Of a stretch of DNA of 64,000 nucleotides, positions 24,921-35,459 are shown piece by piece. Position 1 is the first letter of the stretch. Each line of letters opens with the position of its first letter. The stretch is from contig JAKELP010000004.1 of the NCBI GenBank assembly GCA_029929735.1, positions 1,117,020 to 1,181,019 on the forward strand. Direction: 5' to 3'. This stretch comes from Mimosa pudica. Lineage: Eukaryota > Streptophyta > Magnoliopsida > Fabales > Fabaceae. The position numbers were made by a program, and so were the translations under genes. Below the pieces are notes generated by a model that was not told where the DNA came from, did not search any database, and worked only from the letters and a program-made list of their open reading frames with translations.

Positions 24921-25072
24921 GTACCGTCGGCCGATGTAACCTATCGATCTGCGCAATCGATAGGTTAATTGTACAGGTTCCTCGGATTTTAAAGGAACCA
25001 GGGACGTTTTCACTTTTTATAGTGCTCCCTTTTCAGGGACGTTTTCACTATTTAAAGTGCTCCCTTTTTTAT
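24921..25072 (+). other. LTR-B' dyad block and tandem hairpins
   Basis: TCGGCCGA (24927-24934), then arms AACCTATCGAT (24938-24948) and ATCGATAGGTT (24956-24966), then a GGTTCC...GGAACC hairpin and two tandem AGGGACGTTTTCACT...AGTGCTCCCT hairpins. The layout matches the block at 26653-26702 of LARD-A, but the stem bases differ on both sides, so pairing is kept while sequence is not. Confidence 0.8.
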
Positions 25073-25317
25073 GCTTTCAGACTTGAGACTGGGCACAGTG
25101 TCAATCATGTTTATTTTTGTCTATTGAGAGATGGATGCATTTATTCTGGATATATATGTCTATATAGTTGTAAATGTTATGTACTGTATGCAGGTTTTGA
25201 ACTGTGGTACCCTGTAGACACTCCACTACCCCACTTCTGAGTGTCACAGTGAGTTATGTTGTGATTACTGAGACATTGTTTTGTCTCACCCCATTCCCTT
25301 TATTTTTACAGGTGATC

Positions 25318-25452
25318 ATGCCCAGGGGGAGGCGCAGAGGAAGGGGAAGGGGCCGTCTGGCCCATACTGATATAGTAAGTAGGCCAGAGGTGACCTTGTT
25401 AGGGAGATATATCGCCATTTTACTAGGCTGCACCAGCTTCTGCATATATTGA
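25318..25452 (+). CDS. Arg/Gly-rich 44-codon micro-ORF of LTR-B'
   Basis: Begins MPRGRRRGRGRGRLAH and ends in a hydrophobic GCTSFCIY. The ATG lies six bases after TTTTTACAG|G, an acceptor-like site. Its position is the same as that of the MHRREH ORFs of LTR-E and LARD-C, and the last third aligns with theirs (YIA-L-...-CIY). An open frame runs 38 codons further upstream here and also in the LARD-C right LTR, both starting MVP. RG-rich N termini are common at the start of Tekay-type gag, so it could be a gag-start relic caught in the LTR. Translation is unproven. Confidence 0.35.
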   Translation: MPRGRRRGRGRGRLAHTDIVSRPEVTLLGRYIAILLGCTSFCIY

Positions 25453-25724
25453 ATGTTGTTTTGAGTGAATTTTATTGTATATGTGAACTGTATGTCTTGT
25501 AATGTATCTTAATGTACTGTTTTGGTTGTGATATAGCATTGTTCCTGCTACTATGATAGTTCAGGAATTACCTTGACTAATATGTCAAGCTTGGTTGATA
25601 TATATTCTGTTTTCCAGGTGATGAGAACTGGAATGAATGTATATAGGAAACTCAGTTTTCCTAGCATGTTGATGTGGTAGATGATGGATATATTGAGTGT
25701 TTTATGTTTTCTTGTGTGTGCAAT

Positions 25725-26058
25725 CATATTAGATGGGCCCCGCTCTAATATGGTTTATTTTTAGATAGTTTGGTTAGTTTCTTTTTCTAACCATGTTAGA
25801 TGATTCTTTTCTAACATGGTTAGATTTAGGTTATGATATTGATTGCGTGATTCATTAGGTGATGGTTATTCTTTTGCTAACTATGTTAGAGGATTCTCTT
25901 TTCTAACATAGTTAGATATGTAATCTCTTATTTATAGAGGAATTCTTTTGCTAACCATGTTAGGTGAATCTTTTAATAACATGGTTAGGGCGTTTAATTG
26001 TTATTGATATCGTTTTCTTTTTCTAACCATGTTAGCAGTATTTTTCTAACATGGTTAG
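25725..26058 (+). other. Five-hairpin array of LTR-B'
   Basis: Inverted pairs at 25725-25752 (8-bp stem), 25787-25823, 25877-25915, 25951-25988 and 26023-26058. The last four use CTAAC(C/T)ATGTTAG with its exact or near-exact complement, with 9-15-nt loops. The third changes C to T and its partner G to A, keeping the pair. Expanded version of the array in LTR-E, LARD-A and LARD-C. Confidence 0.88.
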
Positions 26059-26201
26059 TCTCCATTATGTTGATTATTTTGATTGGCAGTTGAATTAGAT
26101 TCAGGTTAATAATGTATTATTAGGAGGTACTTTACAACACTTAACCTTACTATAACATTGAGGGTGATGTTAGCTAGGATTTTGTAAAATCCTTTCTCAC
26201 C

Positions 26202-26204
<3 letters not shown>

Positions 26205-26253
<49 letters not shown>
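26205..26253. repeat. (TA)n tract in LARD-A 5' LTR
   Basis: About 24 TA units after CACCCTC. The right LTR has only five or six units at the same place (33059-33070). Confidence 0.9.
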
Positions 26254-26256
<3 letters not shown>

Positions 26257-26652
26257 CTTTGAAAGGTTATTTTTATACAAAACAGGCTATCGGGTGCCTT
26301 TCAAACACGATTATTTTCGTATAAAAGATTTGTACACATTATGTATACTATTATCCTGCTTGGTGGTGGCCATGGATCTGGAATGACGTGAAATGTATAT
26401 AGGGATAGTGTTGAATAGTGGTTTGAGAAGTTATGGAATAGAAAAGGAATGAGTTATTGAGTTTGTGAGTGTGGTGAGTTAGGTGGATGGGAAATATAAG
26501 GTATTATTGACTGGAGTATTGAAATGTAATGTGGATTTGAAATAGGTACATTGTGGTCAGGGAATTGGAAAGTTATATTGATGGAAAGTATAAAAGGTTG
26601 TGGTTGGGACATTGAAAGTTATGGTGAGCATTGCATGACAATGAAATTTATG

Positions 26653-26702
26653 TACCATCGCGCGATGATAACTGTCGATAGGCCAATCGACAGTTATTTG
26701 TA
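26653..26702 (+). other. LARD-A dyad block (5' LTR)
   Basis: CATCGCGCGATG (26656-26667) followed by arms AACTGTCGAT (26670-26679) and ATCGACAGTT (26686-26695), flanked by GTAC. Followed by two tandem CGGTTG...CAACCG hairpins (about 26772-26833) and stems around 26862-26925. Repeated at 33471-33522. Confidence 0.85.
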
Positions 26703-27403
26703 CTGAGGATCCTTTTCAGATTGATTGGATTGGGGGTTTATAGGTTGACTTATTGAGAGAAGTGACCTACGGTTGTTTGGCATTGAAGAGCCCAACCGCC
26801 CCTACGGTTGTTTGGCATTGAAGAGTCCAACCGTTCCCGTTCTGTAATGGAAATAGAATTGAGGTTCCCTCTTTGGAGATTGCCAGAGTGGGAAATTGTC
26901 CCCTCACTATGGAGAGGGACACAGTGTCAAATCATATAGTGAAGATTAGATGCTTGAATGCCCCGTGATGGCACAATGCATCTATAGGTGAGTGTGAGAG
27001 TTGTGGGGTCATATGGTTGTATTGGAGGTAGAGATGTTAAAGATAATTGATTTGGAAATGACAGAGAGACTGGAGTGATACATGGGAAGAAGATTTGGAT
27101 TATATATATATATATATATGTATTATTGGTTTTAAAACTGGGGTACCCTTTAGACGCCCTCGCTACCGCACATCTCACTGTTATAGTGAGTTAAGCGGTG
27201 ATTACTGGGACAAATTGTCTCATCCCATGATTACTGACATTTTTGCAGGTATTCATGCACAGGCGTAAGCATCAGGAAAGGGAATTAGGTTTCAAAGGTT
27301 ATTTAGATTAGTTAGTTGTGTATATTGCCAATTTGTATAGGCCTGCATCTGCTTCCGCATGTATATATCTATTTATTGTTAAATATCAACTAGTTTTGTT
27401 TAA

Positions 27404-27583
27404 TAATCATGTTAGACAAATCTTTTCTAACATGGTTAGTTATTAATGATTCATGATAGTGTTCAGGTTGTATCAGGAAATTCTTTTCTATCATGGATAA
27501 TGTATAAAATGATTAGATAATTCTTTTTCTAACTATGATAGAGATGTTGTTGATATGATTATTCCTTTTTCTATCATAGTTAG
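27404..27583 (+). other. Three-hairpin array (LARD-A 5' LTR)
   Basis: Pairs at 27404-27438, about 27449-27498 and 27529-27583, same order as in LTR-E and LARD-C. The first left arm has T in place of C, a G-U wobble if RNA. The right LTR copy (34284-34463) is fully paired. Confidence 0.85.
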
Positions 27584-27648
27584 TAAAAAGATTATTGAAT
27601 TAAAATAGAATCTTAGTTTAATTATGGAATTAGTAACAATATGTTACA

Positions 27649-30375
27649 ACTTGGTTATCAGTATTTGGTATACGATAACCCTGGACTGTGCTGCATTGCA
27701 TATAGATTGGCAATATACATACTATAGTTTCCCTTCCTTCTGTGCATGATCATCTGCCAGTTGAGAGGAATATCACTCTTCCCGTGGTGTGGAGAAAGTG
27801 ATAAGAGCAATTGAATAGGTAGTGTGGAGAGATTGAGATGAATATAGGAAGAATAACAAAATTAATATTGATACTGATAAGAATTTAGGAAGAATGACGA
27901 AATAAGAATGCTTCTCTGGGGTCTCGAATATAGTTATGTGCCGGTCATAATCATAGTCGAGGCATCATGAGATCCCTTATTGGGTTTAAGGAATCAAGAT
28001 AATTTGAAATGACATTTAGTAACTAATACAAGTGGAAATAAGGATCATTGACTTTGTCCTTGTTTGTTTTACTTGTTTATTGAATTGCTTGATTAATAGA
28101 TGAATTGATTGGTTTGTCTGATTGTTTTTATTCAAAATTCTTTGGAAAAAATTGTTTGTTTTAAACATATTCACTTTGATATTTGATTATAAAATTATAT
28201 TTTGATTATCTTTCCATTAGTAATGGTTGGTGGTTACATCATTATTAGTAGAAAAAGGTTGTTGCCCATTTATCTTAAGTGGCTGGAGGCTTCCTCACTA
28301 CATTTAGTGATTGGAAGTAGCCTCCTTAATAATAGATAGATGATGGTAGCCCTTCACTACTTCATGAGTTGATGTCTCCCTACCATTACTAAACAAAATA
28401 CCGGTAAGTTATTTGTTTTAAAGTGATTATCAGTTGAATTTTATGTAGTTAATTATAGATAGTTGAATATTTTTGGCAAGTAAATCATAAGTAATTGAAA
28501 GAATTTGGCTGTTAATACTAAGTGAATGGAAACTTATAGTTGAAAATTGTTGGTAAGATTGTGAGTTGTAGTTATAGATGCGAATTTAGTTCATTATGAG
28601 TGGACATTTGTTGATTAAGCGCAAAGAGATTGATGTTTGTTGTAGCAACTTAAGTTGTTAAAAGTTGGATCTTTGCTCATATGTTTGTTTTAACAATGGA
28701 TTAAATTGAAATTGTTTGAATTCATTAACAGAGTTTGTTGTTTAACATCATATTCTTTAACGTTAAATCTGAAATAAAGCTTATTATGGATAAAATTGAT
28801 TTAATGAAACTAATTTTAAGTTTGTTGTATGTTCAATGTATGTGAGTTTGATTAAATTTCAGGTTTGAAATTTCTCTTCTGTTCTATGATCGATTAAATT
28901 CTGCCAATTGTATTGAACTTTAGGGATTCAAAAGTGGTATATGAGTGAATTGGTGATGCAATTTCATAGATACCAAATTTATTGACATGTGAGCATGAAG
29001 ATACCAAATTGTAATACATTAATGTGTTTGGTATTTTCCTATGAATAATAGCATCCAAGAGTGGAGTTAAAATATAAAGAGAACCTAATTAAGGTAAATT
29101 TATAATGAGTGTTATTTGAACATTTAGTGATAGGTATAATGGAATGCTATGATGCTCATCAAGAGAAAATGTATAATTTGAGTTTGATGAGATAATGTGT
29201 ATGTGAAATGTTTGGAATGAATTGTGCTTATCCTTCTCTGATGGTTAGTTTCTGCTTGGCTGTATCAACAATGATACATGAAAGTGTTTGCATGTTGATG
29301 TTTCCTCGATTGTTAGTTAGTAAAAATAGAGTGCACATTTAATTATGTTAGAGAATTGATTTGAATATGGATTGTGGACGAATCTGGTTTTGAACGAACA
29401 AATTGAATGGTGAATAATGTTATAGTATTATACATGTTGTTAATGAATAAGTTCAGTACTAAAACGTAAAATGAAGGGTTAAAAATTTGTTTTGTTTTCA
29501 TTTAGTGCCTATATGATTGCTACCTTATTTAAGTGTGGATGTATTTGACTCTGTAGTACTGGTATGATTAAGATTTAAATCAAGTTGCTTAAAACCCAAA
29601 CAAAATAAGTGCTGAAGAGATTGAGGCTTAGATCTATATTAAGTTGAAATTAAAACAAGTTGTGATATCTGAATTGTGTGAAAACTCTGCTGATTAGCAA
29701 TTTTTTTCTACTTGTTTTTGTCTTATATTGAATGAATGACATAGTATGGTTGGAATTGTTTCTTTATGTCCAATACTCTTTTTAGACTAGTATAAGGATA
29801 TAAAAGAGGTGTGTTTAGATGTACTAAGCAAGTGTGCTTAAATTCTATTCATTTAACCATTGTAGGAATGCATTTGAGCAGTAATTGACAAAAGTTTATA
29901 GAGGTAATCGATTTGAGCTGAATTGAAAATTAAGGAGATCCTTACAAGTGGGTTCATCCTTGTTCCTTTACACAACATCTCATAACATCTTTACAATCTG
30001 ATTTGATTTCACCTCTTTTTAACCTAAAGGAACTTGAGAATTTGTACTAGTACTCTTAACCTCACCTTTATCATAAGAAGACAATGTTCATACCCCACAA
30101 TTGACTATACTTTCTAGAAAATTGTGGTTAGCAGCCTCATATAGAATGTTTATAGTTCCTCTAAATCCTTGATATCATCTCCATTATGACACATGGATGA
30201 CACTCATGGCAAGAAATCCTCAATGCCAATGAGTTGAATCTCCCTAAATTATATTCAAATTTCTTTTTCTTCCTCTGGAAATGGGATTATCAGTCCAAGA
30301 AATTGTTTCCTTTCCTTGTATCCGATGATAAATTCTACTAATTTCGAGGACGAAATTATTTAACGGAGGTAGATT
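27649..30375 (+). other. LARD-A internal region, non-coding
   Basis: 2727 bases with no ORF resembling gag, protease, RT or integrase. The first ~450 bases (27649-28100) are well conserved with LARD-C (48109-48560); the rest diverges. It starts with a GGTTATC...GATAACC hairpin (27653-27680) overlapping an imperfect TTGG(T)TATCAG, possibly a drifted initiator-Met PBS. A second stem, CTCGA...TCGAG, lies at 27919-27975. These early structures may be packaging or dimerisation signals (inference). Confidence 0.75.
30334..30375 (+). other. Chromovirus pol-end remnant and polypurine tract
   Basis: AATTTCGAGGACGAAATT (30340-30357) reads NFEDEI followed by TAA, then AACGGAGGTAGATT directly before the right LTR. 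Tekay/Del polyproteins commonly end with a NFEDEI-like peptide a few bases before the tract. LARD-C has a degenerate version at about 50819-50856. Confidence 0.7.
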
Positions 30376-32833
30376 TGTAACATCCCAATTTTCAAATTAG
30401 AGATAATTAAGATTTAATCAAGGTGTTATGATATCATTAGTAAATTAAAAATCATTGTTAATAAATAAATGTCGATAAGTATATTTTAGAAAATAATATG
30501 CTTATTTTCCTTAGAAATTAAAGAAATATAGTTAAAGTAGTTATTTGGAGTTAGAACTTACATGAAAAGTATTTTGAAACTTAGATAATATTATGATGGA
30601 ATTAAAGCAGTATATACAGACATTTGGGGTTAGGAATATAATCAAGAATAAACCAATGGGTATATAGTTGGAATTTTCTCTAACATTATTTATATACACA
30701 CACATATACACTCAACTCACCTCCTTCCTTATCCATTCCCGTCTCCTCTCTTACATAGCCGACACACACACACACACACTTCACTTCTCATCTTCTTTGA
30801 TCTTCTTCTTCTTCAATCTGCGTCATCATCAAACCGGTCACCTTCTCCACCTAAATATATAGAAGTGGCTGAGCTTCCTTGTTCTTTTCCTCACTGATCT
30901 CTGTCGTTCTTCTCGTCACAGCGCCTCCCTCCTTTGTTTTTCCGGCGAGGAAGGCAGCGTCCAGCGATGGGGAGCTCCAGCGAGTTACGGGGAGTCAAAA
31001 ACGAGTTCAGGTAGTTTCATTTCTTCAATTCCTATCCCTCTTCTTTCTGTTCTTCGCGAGTTGAGAGGGGAGGCCGAAAATGATTTTCTATTTTGGGTTA
31101 AACAATCTACCAAAAATCATGTCTAGGCTTTGATTTTGAAGTTTCTAGGAAGGATTCAAATGATTGATTAAGGATTTGTTGATTTTGTTAAAACCCTAAC
31201 TTTGTGTGTTAGTAATCTGCTGAATTTGAGATTTATCAGGTTCAATCTTCAAAATTTATTGATTACATAAGATTAATTGTGATAAATATGATTGTTCTTG
31301 TATGATTTGTTTGAGTTGTGGTTGATTGAGTTTTTGCTTGGAAGTTGATTTTATTGATGAATGTGAAATTTAAATTTGTCCTTGTTGGTCTGATCTGAAT
31401 GAGTGTAGGGGTAAGGAAGATACATGATTTGGAATATTGGCAAGAAAGTGGTTGGAGAAGGGATTGAAAATATCATTGATTTCGGAATGCACATAAGGTG
31501 TTTGATAAAATGTGTAAGAGAATGAATTGTTCGGAAATTATGAATTTTTGCTAGGTGACAAGGTATTGCAAATGTATTTGAGATATTAATGGGTTCTAGA
31601 TTAATTTAATTGAAAATAACTTGATTCTTCTTGCCATTCATGGTGAAGAATTGTTTGTTGATTTTGTATAGGGATGCCTATTTATTAATGTGATAAATGA
31701 TTAGAAATAATGGTAAAACTAAATTATGGAAGTGGTGCCAAAGTGTAGGTATGTAAGCATTTAGAAGGTTTTGATATTCTAATTTGCCTTTGGGTAATTA
31801 TTGGCTTATATCTTATCAAGAATTTGGTTTGCAACCTGTTTTGGATCTTACTAAGTGATGGGATCATGTTTGTTTTAACTACTTTCATGCTTTTGTTTTA
31901 TTTGATGATTTGATGATGAGCATTTGAGATTGATGGCTATACATTGCTGAATGTGAATGCACGTTTTAAGGGCTGGATAGTTGAATTGAATTGTTAATTG
32001 GTGATATAGTCTTATCAATTCAATTGGATAATTGATTTGTATGGGGACTGGTCTTAAGTAGGGTGCTTAATTGCCTATCTTGATTTCTTTTGATTAAATT
32101 AATGAAGTTGTTTGGTTAGTATGAAATTGTAGATGAAAGTTGCAATGCTTTTGGGTTTCTTTTTCTCATTGGCCAATCTGAAAATATTGAGAAGTTGTTG
32201 GAAATGTATGTGTAGGTGAGTAGACGAAATGGATCCTTTTGAGATATAGGGGATACAAATTTAAATTATTCATGAATATTAGATAATGATTCCAACTTAA
32301 AGCCAAAAGTTTTGAATTTCTATTGGGTCTTTGTTGATGAACATATTAGGTTTAATAAGGTCTGTCTAAAGATTCTTATATTGTTGATCCTAAGGATTTC
32401 CATAACCCCTCTTTCAAAACCGATGTAAAAAGGTATATAGGGGCATTCATAATGTCTATTAATGGTTGTTAAATTGGTATATGATTGTATATTAAAATTT
32501 CAATGCTTTTAGGTTTCTTTTCTCATTGACTGGACCTGATTATGTCATTCCTCTAATATTTGGAATATGTTTGATAGAAGTATCTATGTGAATATAATTG
32601 TTGAGTTTGTTTGTGATTAAATGCTAATGTTTGAAGTTTACTGAGGATGTTTGATCTTGCTTATCATGAATTATGTTTCATGTATGTTATTGATTAGTCA
32701 AACTTTGAGAATCATAGAAGATTAAAGCTAAAGAGCTTAATTAGAGAATTAAGAAACTATTACGTCAGGAAGGGGGCTGGGTAGTAATGTAAGACATGAG
32801 AGAGAGAGACGTTAAATTATTATAAAGTGGAAA

Positions 32834-32868
<35 letters not shown>

Positions 32869-33914
32869 TATTAATTTATCATTTGTGTCATATCATTATA
32901 GGAATTTATAATGGTGATGACACTTGAAGAAATTTACAAGGAACGGTAAGGGGAAAAGGGCAACAGAATGCTAAGGGCGACAGGTAATCACACTTAACCT
33001 TACTATAACATTGAGGGTGATGTTAGCTAGGATTTTGTAAAATCCTTTCTCACCCTCTATATATATATATTATCTTTGAAAGGTTATTTTTATACAAAAC
33101 AGGCTATCGGGTGCCTTTCAAACACGATTATTTTCGTATAAAAGATTTGTACACATTATGTATAGTATTATCCTGCTTGGTGGTGGCCATGGATCTGGAA
33201 TGGCGTAAAATGTATATAAGGATAGTGTTGGATAGTGGTTTGAGAGGTTATGGAATAGAAAAGGAATGAGTTGTTGAGTTTGTGAGTGTGGTGAGTTAGG
33301 TGGATGGGAAATATAAGGTATTATTGACTGGAGTATTGAAATGTAATGTGGATTTGAAATAGGTACATTGTGGTCAGGGAATTGGAAAGTTATATTGATG
33401 GAAAGTATAAAAGGTTGTGGTTGGGACATTGAAAGTTATGGTGAGCATTGCATGACAATGAAATTTATGTACCATCGCGCGATGATAACTGTCGATAGGC
33501 CAATCGACAGTTATTTGTACTGAGGATCCTTTTCAGATTGATTGGATCGGGGGTTATAGGTTGACTTATTGAGAGAAGTGACCTACGGTTGTTTGGCATT
33601 GAAGAGCCCAACCGCCCCTACGGTTGTTTGGCATTGAAGAGTCCAACCGTTCCCGTTCTATAATGGAAACAGAATTGGGGTTCCCTCTTTGGAGATTGCC
33701 AGAGTGGGAAATTGTCCCCTCACTATGGAGAGGGACACAGTGTCAAATCATATAGTGAAGATTAGATGCTTGAATGCCCCGTGATGGCACAATGCATCTA
33801 TAGGTGAGTGTGAGAGTTGTGGGGTCATATGGTTGTATTGGAGGTAGAGATGTTGAAGAGAATTGATTTGGAAATGACAGAGAGACTGGAGTGATACATG
33901 GGAAGAAGGTTTGG

Positions 33915-33915
<1 letters not shown>

Positions 33916-33993
<78 letters not shown>
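33916..33993. repeat. Expanded (TA)n tract in LARD-A 3' LTR
   Basis: About 37 TA units followed by TGTATGTATG. The left LTR has about ten units at 27099-27119. Confidence 0.92.
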
Positions 33994-34003
<10 letters not shown>

Positions 34004-34283
34004 TATTGGTTTTAAAACTGGGGTACCCTTTAGACGCCCTCGCTACCGCACATCTCACTGTTATAGTGAGTTAAGCGGTGATTACTGAGACAAATTGTCT
34101 CATCCCATGATTACTGACATTTTTGCAGGTATTCATGCACAGGCGCAAGCATCAGGAAAGGGAATTAGGTTTTAAAGGTTATTTAGATTAGTTAGTTGTG
34201 TATATTGCCAATTTGTATAGGCTTGCATCTGCTTCCGCATGTATATATCTATTTATTGTTAAATATCAACTAGTTTTGTTTAA

Positions 34284-34463
34284 TAACCATGTTAGGCAAA
34301 TCTTTTCTAACATGGTTAGTTATTAATTATCCATGATAGTGTTCAGGTTGTATCAGGAAATTCTTTTCTATCATGGATAATGTATAAAATGATTAGATAA
34401 TTCTGTTTCTAACTATGATAGAGATGTTGTTGATATGATTATTCCTTTTTCTATCATAGTTAG
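34284..34463 (+). other. Three-hairpin array (LARD-A 3' LTR)
   Basis: TAACCATGTTAG (34284-34295) pairs with 34307-34318; TATCCATGATAG (about 34328-34339) with 34368-34379; CTAACTATGATAG (34409-34421) with 34451-34463. All three stems are perfect. Confidence 0.88.
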
Positions 34464-34533
34464 TAAAAAGATTATTGAATTAAAATAGAATCTTAGTTTA
34501 ATTATGGAATTAGTAACAATATGTTACATTGGC

Positions 34534-35459
34534 AACCTCTTCGTCATCACTTGCTTCCTCGTCTGAGCTATTTACCCAGATGGAGGACACAAAGACTTTT
34601 CTTTTGTCCTTCCCTTTCGATCTCTGCAAGCTAGGACACTCAGCCTTGAAGTGGCCAGGCTTTTTACATTCAAAGCACACTGGTGCCCTTTCCTTCTTAT
34701 ATCCTCTCCTCTGGCTGGAACTATCTTTCTGAAAACCTCCTTTCTTCTTGAAGAACTTTCTGAACTTCCTCACCATCATTGCCATCTCCTCATCATCGAT
34801 GTCCTCCTCATCATCCTCATCATCATCATCATCATCAATCTTCTCCTTGCTGGGAGCAACAAGGGCAAGACTCTTGTTTTTGGATGAGGCTTGAGGAGCT
34901 CTCTGAGCCAGCAGGGTTGGTTCGTATTCAGCCAGTGAACCTAACAACGCAGTGATGGAGCTGGTTGACTCTCCTTGGACTTCCTGCAAGATGGTAACTT
35001 TGGTGATCCAATCACCTTTCAAGACTTTTAAGATCTTGCTGACTTGTTCTCTTTCAGGAATATCTTTGCCCAGGGAGGCCAGGTTATTGATAAGATGAGT
35101 GAACCTGAGCTCCAGCTCTCTGATAGGCTCAGTTGGACTAGTCATGGCAAATTTGTGAAACTCTTCTACCAACATCTCGACTCGTCTTGCCTTCACTCCC
35201 TTGGTTCCAGAGTGAGCAGCCTCAAGAGCCTCCCACATATCCTTAGCAGTTTTGTGGTGGCTGATCCTATGAAACTCCTTAGGACTAAGGGCGCATTGAA
35301 TGTAGTGCATGGCCCTGAAGTTTAGCTGGACTAGAGCATAGTCCTCGTTGGTGTATCTGGATCGCTGCTTTGCAAAGCCATCACATCAAGAGGGGTGTGA
35401 TTCCCATGTTCAATTACATCCCAGAGTCGGATGTCGCTAGACTTTATGTAGGTCTCCAT
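34534..35459 (-). pseudogene. Copia-I gag, N-terminal part
   Basis: Starts METYIKSSDIRLWDVIEHGN at the ATG of 35459, loses frame at about 35378-35395, then reads as a UBN2-type gag: YTNEDYALVQLNFRAMHYIQ, KTAKDMWEALEAAHSGTKGV, a run of Asp/Glu near residue 165 and a CFECKKPGHFKAECP zinc knuckle. It forms the virus-like particle shell and binds RNA in this family. The frame runs into LARD-A at 34528 and resumes at 20409. The ATG lies directly against a 5' LTR remnant, so leader and PBS are deleted. Confidence 0.9.

Larger units (their letters stand above)
22954..26136 (+). mobile_element. LTR-B', solo-like LTR nested in LARD-A 5' LTR
   Basis: A 3183-bp insertion compared with the right LTR of LARD-A. 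It starts TGTAACATCCTGAAAA like LTR-B and ends ...ACTTTACA. It has its own TTTAAATA box (about 23215), GC-rich leader (23245-23880), dyad block, tandem GGGACG...CTCCCT hairpins (24985-25070), micro-ORF and five-hairpin array. No internal region or second LTR is present. No TSD can be found, and one base of the target is missing (GGTAAT|...|ACACTT versus GGTAATCACACTT), which is unusual. Confidence 0.75.
20415..27648 (+). mobile_element. LARD-A left (5') LTR
   Basis: Starts TGTAACATCCCAATTTTC and ends ATATGTTACA. It has a promoter region (about 20415-20740), a GC-rich leader (20770-20990), an AT-rich body, and, after the nested LTR-B' (22954-26136), the 3' module with TA tract, dyads, acceptor-like site and hairpin array. 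It is very close to the right LTR except for microsatellite lengths, the nested LTR and a 58-bp segment present only in the right copy. Confidence 0.92.
20415..34528 (+). mobile_element. LARD-A: large non-autonomous LTR retrotransposon
   Basis: Complete element with TGTAACATCC...TATGTTACA termini and the 5-bp TSD TTGGC (20410-20414 and 34529-34533), inserted in Copia-I gag. LTRs are 20415-27648 (about 4.05 kb without the nested LTR-B') and 30376-34528 (4153 bp). The 2727-bp internal region has no gag or pol, matching the LARD concept (large LTRs around a non-coding core). A short coding remnant STNFEDEII-stop followed by a purine tract at 30334-30375 is the typical pol end of Tekay/Del chromoviruses, so it probably derives from that lineage and relies on its enzymes. 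Confidence 0.92.
30376..34528 (+). mobile_element. LARD-A right (3') LTR
   Basis: 4153 bp, TGTAACATCC...TGTTACA, without the LTR-B' insertion. It carries an extra 58-bp segment at 30852-30909 in the leader and an enlarged TA tract at 33916-33993. The uninterrupted GGTAATCACACTTAACC at about 32990 shows the empty site for LTR-B'. Confidence 0.93.

Noticed and set aside
25725..26058. CRISPR-like array
   Set aside because: Plant DNA; repeats are inverted pairs with variable spacing, not direct repeats with unique spacers.
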